The notes under the pieces: generated by a model
Seen by the model: only the letters and a program-made list of their open reading frames with translations
Database searches by the model: none
What the model was told of the DNA's origin: nothing
Part shown: positions 54,417 through 64,000 of the stretch, in pieces
How positions within the stretch are numbered: the first letter of the stretch is position 1
Layout of the letters: each line of letters begins with the position of its first letter
Assembly: GCA_026119855.1 (NCBI GenBank)
Contig: JAOWBW010001449.1
Location: 124,001 to 188,000, forward strand
DNA from: Campanula takesimana
Lineage: Eukaryota > Streptophyta > Magnoliopsida > Asterales > Campanulaceae
Direction of reading: 5' to 3'
Length of the DNA stretch: 64,000 nt
Program-made: the position numbers and the translations under genes

Positions 54417-55766
54417 TGTTAGGCCCAATTGGTAGGAAAATAGGCTAGAGGGGGGTCAATAGCCTAATTAAAACTTTTTCAAAGAAACACTTTATAAATG
54501 AAAAGTTACTTATCAGTTTGCAAACTATTATCAGTAAGCGCAGCGGAGAAGATATGACTTAGTTTAACTCACACAAAATAGTATGAAAAGGTTTTGAGAG
54601 CTTGGTTTAAACACAAAGTAGTTTCTAAAAGTTCAATGCAGTTTCAAGAGATTAATCAAAGGAAATACAATGAATCAGTAAGAACAAGTACGATCTGCCG
54701 GTGATAGAGTTTCAACCGGAAACGACAAAATAAGCAACAGGGGGTTTGGAGAGGTTCACAATGTAAATACTGTAACGTCCTCTACCAAGTTTGGTCAGAA
54801 CTTGGATTTGGGTTAAGAGCACTATTAGATATCTCTAGTCTATTACAAGCACGGCTTTGCCGGATACAAAGACTAAATTCTAGAGATCACTAATGGATCG
54901 TGATACAAATACTGACCAAGTGTTTTTTAGCGGAAAGTCCAAGAGAACTTATCTCACTCAGGTGGGTGTGTGAATAACTCAAGCAACGTAATCCTTAGAA
55001 TAATCTAGTTCAGGAATACTTACAATGTTCATAAGTTTGTGCACAAGTGTATGTCCTAATAAATGTTCTAATGATTATCTGGATAGAATGTTTGAGCTTT
55101 AATGAATGCTCTAAACAATCAACTCTCTTCAATGCACTATTTTCACCAACCTTCTTCAATGCTCTAAGTCCTCTATTTATAAGAAGAGTCAATGACTAAA
55201 GTCTTGTAGAAGAAGGCTTGCAATTTAAATTTCCAGCCATGTAGTTGAGGAGCATTAAATGCGATATCTTTTGCCTTAATGGCGGGGATTTGAAGTACAC
55301 GCATGTTTGGAAAATTCTGATGGGTAAAGACCCCTTTGTCTCAACTGGTTACCTGTAAAAAGCAAGTAGAGATAGAGTAGAGCTAAAAATAGCTATGTGT
55401 CAGACGGCACAGTAATCATGACAGAGCAGATAAACTATTTTCAGATAAGACAGTACAATAAGGACAAAGACAATCGGTAAAGGACTTTTAAGGTAGAACA
55501 ATGAAACCTGACTACCAGTTCAGTCCAGACTGTCCTTGCTGATTGATGAGTCGAACTGAGAGTAAGTTTTTCGGAAACATTGAATGCTGGTCTGCCAATT
55601 TGCTTCCACTAGCTGGTTTGCCTTGTTTGAAAAGTTGTTGTACACCTGTGCTGGTCACAAAGAATCCTACGGGTACCTTGGAAAGGTTTTAATAAAATTG
55701 GGGGATCCTAAGTGTTGAACATGATTGGGATTAAGCAATTCTAGGACCTATACATATATTTGAACA
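54417..55766 (-). repeat. 3' LTR of the Sirevirus-like element
   Basis: 1350 bp; on its own strand begins TGTTCAAATATATG and ends TGGGCCTAACA. TATA box (CTTATAAATAG) at 55173..55183. The partner LTR is outside the window, so borders rest on the polypurine tract, the TG/CA ends and the break in unit 5 of the pararetrovirus array. Confidence 0.82.
55173..55183 (-). promoter_or_regulatory. TATA box of the Sirevirus-like LTR
   Basis: Minus-strand CTTATAAATAGAGG, in the middle of the LTR. Confidence 0.55.
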
Positions 55767-55782
55767 ACAATCTCCTCCTAAT
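55767..55782 (-). other. Polypurine tract of the Sirevirus-like element
   Basis: Minus-strand ATTAGGAGGAGATTGT immediately before the 3' LTR, the form usual in Sireviruses. Confidence 0.75.
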
Positions 55783-56163
55783 TGCTTAAGTCTAATCACC
55801 CTAAACAAGAATATCTATCTTAGCTTAGTAAAAGAATGTTTTCAAAAGGTAATCTATTTATTTTCATTCCCTAAGCCAAGTCACACTTGATGTCTTAGTA
55901 AAGGTAAAAGAATAAAAATACAATAAAATAAATTAGAAAGAAAAAGAAAAAGGATTGCTGATAGCAATGATCAGCAGAGAAATAATAATCTGCAAAACAA
56001 AGTTAGCATGAATAGCAACAGAAATATCATAAGAGCATAACATAATCATAAGCATACACAAAAATAAAATGTTAGCAAAGAATTTGTTGGATATATCTTT
56101 GAATGTCTTCAGGATATCTATATCATTGGCTACATTGACTCAAGACATGGGAGGGTCTTCTTG
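55783..56163 (-). other. Sirevirus-like 3' untranslated stretch
   Basis: About 380 bp between env-like stop and polypurine tract, A-rich on the plus strand, nothing recognised. Confidence 0.5.
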
Positions 56164-59100
56164 CTAGTCAGTAGCCTTTGATGTAGATTCAGAATGTCTG
56201 GCCTTCTTCTTTGCTCTAGATTCTTCTTTGTCAGCTTTCCTCTTCTGTCTTCTATTGGCACTTTCCAATCTCTCAGTCAGTATTTTGTTGTTGGCTTCAA
56301 GAGCAGGAATCGTTAGTTGAGCATCATCAAGAGCAGTCTTGGTTACATATAGCTCTTTTTCAATTTTCTCCATGTCTCTGATCTGCAGTCTATGGTCATC
56401 AATAAGTTTCTTCTGGATGGAATGCATAGTTCCCAAGGATTCAGAAAGCTTCATAACACGTTCTTCTCTATCGTCAAGAAGCATGAGCATCAGCAAGAAG
56501 GAACTCAGCAGGAACAGAAGTAGAGGCAATGATGTCGGCAGTTATAGTAGCATGGAATGTCGGTAAAGGAATGTCAGGGTGCACAATGATTTCGCGATCT
56601 CCAGGTAAATGAAAAACACCATTGTCTTCCATTGATAGAAATAAGGCCAAGATGAGATTCAAGAAAGCACGACCTTCAAGAATAATGTTGACCAGATTGG
56701 CAAACATCAATCTCGAAGTGAAGACATAATAGTCAGCACGCTGTCGTGGGTGAAACATCGGTAGAGTCAATGAAAGAGCAGCTGATTTGACAAGGTAGAG
56801 CAGTCCATAAAAGTCAGTAGCCCGGACCTCAACTACTTCATAAAGTTTATCATTGATCACCATGCATCTTCTTAGCCAACCATTGGTGGTGAAGCAGACT
56901 TCCTTAGGAGATGGACCAAGTAGATGAACTTTACCACATACTTTTATCTTACCAGGCTGGCAGTGCAGTGGTTCACAAACTGGAGTTTTCTTCTTCAGCT
57001 TAGAGACCTGGGGAGTCTTCCCTTTTCTCCTGTCAAATTTTACCTTAAACCATGGCATGAAGACCAATTTCTCACTGGCTGAGGAACCATCAAGGAAAAG
57101 ATGCTTGGTGTAATGGGGATGTTCTTTGCCGAATGGAGAAGGAATCTTTTTTAGAGTAGATCGGAAAGACAAGATCGGCTGATGAGGAGGAAATAATGGT
57201 CTGCCAAACCTGTCAGTAGGAATGGAGACACTGGTTGTGTACCAGTTAGAGCTCATCATCTCCTTGCCGTGAAGTGAATAGTTGTATGCAGGAGGTGGAG
57301 CAGAATCCTTTTCATCTTCATCCTCAACTGCTGGTAGCTCTAAATAATCATCAGGATCTATTTCATCCGAGCTTTCCTCATCAGCAGCAGCATTAATAGC
57401 AACAACATTAGGCTAGACTTCAGGAGCTTATAAAAGAAGAGGTTCCTCAGGAGAAAATGAAGCAGCCTGAAGTTCCTCAAATTGTAGATCAGCAGCAATC
57501 ATTGCATCAATGGCAGTAGTGTTGTCAGCAGCTCCTCCTCCTAATTCAACAATCTCTCTAACACCAGTAGGTTTAACATAGATTACATCAGCAGTTACTG
57601 GAATGATCTGAATGTCAGCAGTTGGCTCAGTCAGATGAGTGTCAGAAGTTGGCTCATCAGTAGATATGATATCTTGATCATCGGCAACAACATCTTGATC
57701 AGCGTATGCTCCTCCTGAAATCGGCAACACTTCAACAACAACTTCATCAGCAGCTTGAGTGTCAGTAGTTGGCTCAAGTGATGCAAGTTGGTCTTCCTTT
57801 AAACTTTCTCCAATTAGAGGTTGAGTTTCCATAGTTTCCTCAACTTGATTAACTAGGGGCTCATCAGCAGTGATGGTTTCATCAGCAGGTTGAGTGTCTG
57901 AAGTTTTCTCAACAATCTGTTTAACAGATTTACTAGTAGATCCTTTGTCAGCAGAACCTCCTCCTCATTGACTACGCTCAGAGCCATCACTAGCTAATAC
58001 TGAGTCAGCAAAGGCTTCAGCAGATGATATAATAGCTAGACTGATAGTAGATTGAGCCTGATCAGATAAGGGCTTCTTGAAAATTATGCTGATAGGCATC
58101 TTGTCATCACTGAGTAAATCAGAAGATGTAAGAGTATCACCATCAGACTTGTGAGAACACACGAAGTCAGTAACATCAACAGAACTACTTGGAGAAGGAA
58201 TGGGAGTAGCTGTTGGTTGCTCGGCAGGAACAGGTGCAGGAGTAGAAGCAGCTCTAGCCTTGATAAAGGCCTCTGAATCATTCAGCAAGTTCAGGGTTAT
58301 CTTCTGCACATTCTTAATGAATTGAGTGGCTTGAGAGCTGTTATCCAACCTTTCACTGTCGTTGTAATTCAGCAAATCATCCTCATCTTCTGGTCTTTCC
58401 AACTGGTAGGGATCTTGCTCATCAAAGTTCATCAGCTGGTTGAAGACTAATGCATAAGCAACCCAAACATCTTGCACCATCATATCCTGTCTTATTCGAT
58501 CTTGAAACAAGTAGACCTGATTCCAGGGGAGAGGTAGCAAATCAAAGTACCTTCCAAAATTTAATCTTAGTTCTCCTTCAGGCAACCTCTGAAACTTCTT
58601 AAGAGGAACAAACTTCTCTATATACATATCGGTGAGATTGTTCAGACTTTTATAGTCAACATAATCAGCACGGTTTCCAGGTGGAACTTGCTCCTTTCTT
58701 TCCTCATGAAACTGGAGCAACCGGCGAACAAAAGGGTAAAGATGATCAATAGGGAACACCCAGTTCTTAGATAAGACCTTATTGGTGAATGAACAATGGT
58801 TTCTGAAGAAGATGTGAAATGTGGGGTTTCTGATTGGCTTGCATTTCCTGACAGTAGGTCCAGAGGCTACATCAGTAGCAGCATGGAGCTCATGCAAATA
58901 AGGAAGATCTAGAATTCCTTTCTGAAGAGGAACTCTTACCCCTAAGTCAGATGCAATCATTCTCCTTCTCTCAGCCATTTCATCGGCAACATCAGGTTCA
59001 GACTTGATAACCACAGAGGGAGCAGTAAGTGTTGCACCAGCAAGAAGAGATGGTGCAAACCTGATATGATTAGCTCTTGGATCAGTAGAAGGAATTTAAG

Positions 59101-60154
59101 AGGAAAGAACTTGTGCTACAATAGGTTTTGACTTTTGAGCAGCAGGAAGTTCATCAGTAGACGCAACCTTTGACTTTTTGATCTGGGCTTTATCGGCAAC
59201 CTTGACTAGCCTTCTTTTCTTGGGAGCTGCTGGAGTAGAATCGACAAGTATCTTGTCGGTAAAAGGAGTGGGAGTAGAAATGTTGGTAGGAGCAACAGCA
59301 GCAACCTTAACAACTTTCTTTGCCTTTTTCTTCTTTAGAGTACCAGCAGCTTGAACAACTACTGTGCCGGTAGATACTTTCTTTGTGAACCTATTCCAGT
59401 CAGTAAGCTTGAATGATTTAAGCTTGTTAAAATCAAAACTTGGAGGCACAGGAGAATCTCTAACGATCTCGAAGTTGTGCCTTAGAATAGTACTTATCAG
59501 CATGTAGTGACAACCCTTTCCGGGGTGAGCCTTTCTCTTCCTTCTGTCTTCTTTCCACTTTACTGTAGCTATTAAAATGACTCTAAACAGATAGGCACAC
59601 CAATTGAATTCTTCTTGAAGCACAATGGCTGCCATCGCCTCAAACTGCACATCAGTCACATGGCTGTGAGAGCCAGATCTGCAGACCAAACACCTATCAA
59701 CAATCTCAGCAAGAACATAGAATCTTCTTCTATAGTGAGCCTTCAAGTGATTATCCCCACTTTGTCTAGGACCGGCTCCCCTCATAAGGTTCCATGCCTT
59801 GTCCAAAAACGCATCATCATAAATACCAGTTACTCCTTCATTTCCAAGGAGTGGGAAAATAGCAGAAATAGAGGATGGAGTGATGGAGACATGGACACCG
59901 GCGACAGTAGAATTAATGGAGACGAAGGTAGAGGAATCATTTGGGGCAGTGATGACCGCTGATTTGGAGAAGAACTCTTGCACTTGATTCAGAAAGATGA
60001 ATTCAATCCCAGTCAGAGTGATGAATGAATCGAGTAGAGAACCAATCAACAAATTCTTCAAGAAATCCCCGTCAGTTGAGTCTTCAAAGAATGCGGAGTC
60101 AACGTAACCTCCATAGATATCCTTTTCGTTGCTCGACATTATCTGCAAAATCAC
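56164..60154 (-). pseudogene. Env-like ORF of the Sirevirus-like element
   Basis: From ATG 60154 a single frame covers 60154..56474, interrupted only by a TAA at 59098..59096, a TGA at 57967..57965, and a TAA and TAG near 57428 and 57415. A frameshift near 56480 to 56510 leads to the last 100 or so codons. N-terminal part: a globular region with GVHVSITPSSISAIFP and EEFNWCAYLFRVILIATVKW, similar to the plant transposon-associated domain often seen in these elements. Middle: second globular region (RKCKPIRNPTFHIFFRNHC), then long Ser/Thr/Asp/Glu-rich sequence. C-terminus: heptad-like coiled coil with DRLESANRR-type spacing (KILTERLESANRR), then the basic RQKRKADKEESRAKKKARH. I see no clear signal peptide or strong membrane segment, so 'env-like' refers to position only. 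In soybean SIRE1 the corresponding ORF follows pol in frame; here it has its own ATG 733 bp after the pol stop. Confidence 0.75.
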
Positions 60155-60886
60155 TCAAGAAATCTCACGAGTTAAAATCAATTAGTTTCAAAATAAATTT
60201 TAAATACAAGTGTAAAATCATCAAGTGTTTACCAGAAAATAGAGTAAGATCTATTGGAGAGAAGGTAGGAAATGCAGAACGATAATGATTAACACAAACA
60301 ACGGGAGGGTTTAGGAGAGAGTAGAACGAAAAGAATAAGAGTTTAAGTGAAGCATTTATATGTTATGGAGGAGAGAGAATAAGAGTAGGAAGGGTTTACA
60401 TGGGAGAAAGAGAAATAATGAGGTTAACTATAGCGAATTTCTCAGAGTACATGCGCACACAATGAATTTAATGCACGTACTGGACGGTTTAAAATAGACG
60501 GTTAAACTTAGGAGAGAGAAGGGGTATAAATGGCAAAATAATATTTAAAAGTTACCTTTCTGATTTATTACAAGGATTTGGGATAAATCTTTGACACGGT
60601 TAGGGTAAGGCGGTGCACACACGTGTCATAGAGGTGGTGTGACCGATTGTACCTTTGATTTGACATGCTTACGTCATGTGTCAGAGAATCCTTATCCTTT
60701 AAGGGAAGATCTACTGATGAATTTTGAATTTTGAAAATTGGCAAGACATAAATTGGTAGGTTATGTTGATCGGCAAGATATTGTTGATCAGCATGTTGTT
60801 TTTGTTGGGTAATACTTTTTGATTGGTATTTCATACTTTGCTGATGAGATTGGTAGACTAACACAAGTAGAAAAGTTAGCACAGTT
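60155..60886 (-). other. Spacer between pol and env-like ORF
   Basis: About 0.73 kb with no convincing coding region; the ORF 60568..60903 overlaps the pol end out of frame. Leader for a separate env-like transcript is a possibility, not shown. Confidence 0.5.
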
Positions 60887-62224
60887 TTAACCATAATAGT
60901 CAATCATACCTAGTTCACCTCTGAGGAATTCAAATCTTTTCTGATCTAAGGGCTTTGTCAGTATGTCTGCTCTTTGGAAATCGGTATGAACTTTGAGCAG
61001 CACAACATTTCCGTTTTCAACATGTTCTTTCAGAAAGTGGTACTTGATGTCTATGTGCTTAGTTTTTTAGTGCATGACCGGATTATTGGATACCGAGATA
61101 GCGGATTGATTATCACAATAAATGGGACAAACTTGAGATGGAATTGCATAGTCAACCAACTGTTGCTTCATCCAAAGGATCTGTGAACAGAAACTGCCAG
61201 TAACTATGTACTCAGCCTCGGTAGTAGAAGTGGAAATTGATGCTTGCTTTTTATAGGACCAAGACACCAACCGATCACCAAGAAACTGGCAAGTTCCACT
61301 AGTACTTTTCCTGGTCACCCTACAAGCTGCAAAATATGCATCTGAAAAACCTATTAGATTAAAGATGAATCTCTAGCATACCATAATCCAAGGTTAACAG
61401 AACCACATAGATATTTAATAATGCGTTTGACAGCCTGCAGATGAGATTCCCTTGGGTCAGCTTGAAACCTGGCACATACACAAACAGCAAACATGATATC
61501 TGGTTTACTGGCAGTTAGATAGAGGAGTGAGCCAATCATACCTCGGTAGACAGTTATATCTACCTTCTTACCAGACTCATCCTTATCTAAATGAATGTTA
61601 GTGCCCATCGGTGTGCTTTGAGAGTGAGCATTGTCAAAGACAAACTTCTTGATAAGTTCTTTAGTGTACTTGGCTTGACTGATGAATATTCCTTCATTGG
61701 TTTGCTTGACTTGAAGTCCAAGAAAGTATTTAGTTCACCCATCATGCTCATCTCGAACTTGCTCTGCATTAGCTTCTCAAATATCTTGTAAAGTGATTCA
61801 TTAGTAGATCCAAAATGATATCATCAACATATATTTGAACAAACAATGAATGACCCTTATGCTTAGCAACAATAAAGTAGTATCGATTTTACCTCGTGTG
61901 AAACCTAAGCAATCGCTAAGTAAAACTTAGAAAGGGTTTCATACCATGCCCTTGGAGCTTGCGTTAACCCTAGAGAGCTTTCTTTAATCGGTAGACATGA
62001 TCAGGCTTCTTGGATTCCTCAAAACCGGGTGGTTGTTCAACATAAACAAGTTCTTGGAGTTCTCCATTCAGGAAGGCACTTTTCACGTCCATTTGATATA
62101 GTTTGAATTCTTTGAAGGCAGCATAGGCTAAGAAAAGTCTTATAGCTAGCTCTTGCAACAGGAGCAAAAGGAGCAAATGTCTTGTTGTAGTCAATCCCTT
62201 CTTCTTGTCGGTAGCCTTTAGCAA
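60887..62224 (-). pseudogene. Sirevirus-like RT and RNase H
   Basis: Pieces in transcription order: 61970..62224 with AAFKEFKLYQMDVKSAFLNGE cut short here as YQMDVKSAFLNG and VYRLKKAL; YVDD at 61831..61820; 61354..61608 with GSLLYLTASKPDIMFAV; 61067..61318 with RNase H STTEAEYI and YCDNQSAI. The end is at TAA 60889..60887 after GELGMID. Stops and frameshifts lie near 62150, 61968, 61900, 61600 and 61070. RT copies the RNA; RNase H removes it. Confidence 0.82.
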
Positions 62225-63641
62225 CTAACCTTGCTTTGTTTCTAGTGATATTCCCAGCTTCATCCAACTTCTTCCTGTAGACCAATTTTGTACCAATAAC
62301 TTGCTGAGAAGTTGGTCTTGGTACAAGTTCCCATACTTTACATCTTTCAAACTGATTCAGTTCCTCTTGCATGGCTTCAACCCAACCAGGATCAGCCAGA
62401 GCTTCTTTAGTCTTTTTTGGTTCTATGTTGGAAACCATAGCAGATGAGAAGAGACTTTCATCAAATGCTTTGCTAAGGTTCCTTGTTAGTCTGGGACCAA
62501 AGACATCACCAATCACATTTTTTAATGGATGACCACGAATTGATCTAACTTCTCTTAGCACATCATGTCTTACTGACTCTTGTTGAAAAGATTCTAGAGG
62601 AGGATCATGGTCAGCAGATGGTGGAAGAGAATAAGAGTTTTGAGTGAGATGTGGATGAAAACTTGGAGGATTAGGTCTTATAACAGAAATTGGTTGAGGG
62701 CTAGATCTATCTTCAAGATGATCAGCAGATCTTGCATCGGCAAATGGATTATGAAACTTATTGGTATGATCACGTTCTTCCGATGATGGGAAATACTGAG
62801 TATCTGCTGGTTCTTCTATTGAAATGACTGGATCAGCAACTGGTACTTGACCTGCAGGGTTAGAATTACTGGATTCACCTATCTCATGAACACTAGAACC
62901 ATTAGTATTATTTGGAGCCTTATTAGAATCTAGCAAATCAAATTCATCAAATGTTACATGAACAGATTCAACAATTTTCAAAAGTTTCTTATTGGAAACT
63001 CGAAAGGCCTTACTATGTTTAGCGTATCCAACAAAGATTCCTTCATCAGCTTTCTCATCAAATTTATCTCTGTGCTCCTTACCATTGTAAAGCACGTAAC
63101 ATTTGCAGCCGAATATTTTGAAGAAGCCAATGTTGGGAATTCTGCCTTTCCAGAGTTCATAAGGAGTCTTGTTATAGAATTTGTTGATGAGTGATCTATT
63201 CTGAGTGAAGCATGCGGTATTGATGGCTTCAGCCCAAAAGTATTTCGGCAGCTTGGCTTCAGCGATCATGGTCTTACCAGCTTCTATAAGAGTTCTGTTC
63301 TTCCTCTCAACGACACTATTTTGTTGTGGTGTACCGGAAGCTGAGAAGTTGTGGTCTATGCCATGATCATCACAGTACTAAGCAATACCATTGTTCTTGA
63401 ATTCAGTGCCGTTGTCTGATCTCATACTGATGATATCGCTTTCTTTCTGGGTCTGTAGTAGTCTGAATAACTTGGTAGCAACAGCATATGTATCATCCTT
63501 GTGACTGAAAGTTTCTACCCAAGTGTATCTAGAGAAATCATCTACTACAACCAAGGTGTATCTACTTCCCCCAATACTTGCTGTAGTTGTGGGGCCGAAT
63601 AGATCCATATGTAGCAATTGGAGGCACTTAGATGTTGACAT
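62037..63641 (-). pseudogene. Sirevirus-like integrase and start of RT
   Basis: 63378..63641 and 62037..63269 are the same frame. Integrase core: MDLFGP (first D), MRSDNGTEF (second D), then a TAG where CAG is likely (GIA-stop-YCDDHG), then GTPQQNSVVERKNRTL, which keeps the catalytic E although the usual QNG reads QNS. The integrase C-terminus has the KIFGCKCYVL and GIFVGYA boxes. A Pro/Ser-rich linker leads to RT (NKARLVAKGYRQEEGIDYNKTF). A small duplication (FAPFAPVARA) and frameshift lie near 62150. Confidence 0.85.
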
Positions 63642-64000
63642 TCATGGCTTGCTATGGAAGGATGACTTATGTTGTTTTCCAAGATGACAGGCCTTGCATT
63701 TCTTTTCTTGATCAGCAGACACTTGAGGCAGACTGGTAACTAGATTTGAACCGGCAAGCTTAGATAGATACTTGAAGTTCAAGTAACTGAGTCTCTTGTG
63801 CCATAGCCATGAGTTCTCACTGTTGTTCTTAGCTACAAAACAAACATTAGCAACACCAGTAATAGCACTTAAGTCTACTTCATAAATGTTACCTTTACGT
63901 TTGGCAGTGAGAAGAGTTTCATTGGAAGCAATGTCTTTCACATAGCAACTGGAAGTAGTAAATACACATTGAATTCCTTTATCACAGAATTGTGATATTG
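63642..64000 (-). pseudogene. Sirevirus-like gag-pre-integrase (partial)
   Basis: Same frame as the integrase. Contains the H-H-C-C zinc site: WLWHKRLSYLNF, then CKACHLGKQHKS. Separated from the integrase core by a TGA at 63644..63642. The upstream gag and protease lie outside the window. Confidence 0.82.

Larger units (their letters stand above)
54417..64000 (-). mobile_element. Sirevirus-like copia element (3' part)
   Basis: Minus-strand element running off the right edge. Visible in transcription order: gag-pre-integrase, integrase, RT, RNase H, about 0.7 kb spacer, env-like frame, polypurine tract, 3' LTR 54417..55766. An extra long frame between RNase H and the 3' LTR is the distinguishing feature of env-bearing Sireviruses (Maximus/SIRE). 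TCCTC (54412..54416) is one copy of the probable target duplication; the other is not in the window. pol carries stops and frameshifts. Confidence 0.88.

Overview
The window is nuclear DNA of a flowering plant, probably a eudicot. The evidence is long LTR retrotransposons of plant-specific lineages (Tekay chromoviruses, Tat/Ogre-like gypsy, Sirevirus-like copia), an endogenous plant pararetrovirus, and the first two exons of a plant Alba-domain gene. That Alba gene, at the far left on the minus strand, is the only host gene I can recognise. Nearly everything else is transposable-element DNA, nested in layers. A 100-base run of N (2853..2952) marks an assembly gap.

Layout. 1..1375: 5' end of the Alba gene (exon 2 at 1052..1100, exon 1 at 1259..1375). 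1376..2852: upstream intergenic DNA with a telo-box and one small repeat. 2953..4010: end of a Tekay-type LTR. 4011..5241: a copia-type LTR read on the minus strand. 5408..34424: a Tat/Ogre-like element with tRNA-Arg-type primer site, gag but no recognisable polymerase, and many tandem-repeat arrays, bounded by the 5-bp duplication ACTAC. Its gag is split by a Tekay element (10055..27412, duplication CCATC). The 3' LTR of that element is split by a second Tekay element on the minus strand (17350..26245, duplication AGTAC). This is a three-level nest with every boundary readable.

35033..43566: a copia element on the minus strand with two LTRs and an almost continuous gag-pol frame killed by a few stops. 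43567..54416: an endogenous caulimovirid (florendovirus-like) lacking its left end. It is followed by a head-to-tail array of about 1.33-kb units, each made of the last part of the viral polyprotein plus the viral promoter region. A solo Tekay-type LTR (47696..49768, duplication TGACC) sits in the first unit. 54417..64000: a Sirevirus-like copia element on the minus strand, inserted in the last array unit and running off the window, with a long env-like reading frame between pol and the 3' LTR.

No element here looks intact: all recognised coding regions carry stops, frameshifts or active-site changes. The points most worth a second look are the 1.33-kb pararetrovirus-derived array, the Tekay element whose LTRs are nearly identical although its coding region is wrecked, and the repeat-rich gag-only Tat element with a thrice-repeated structured motif.
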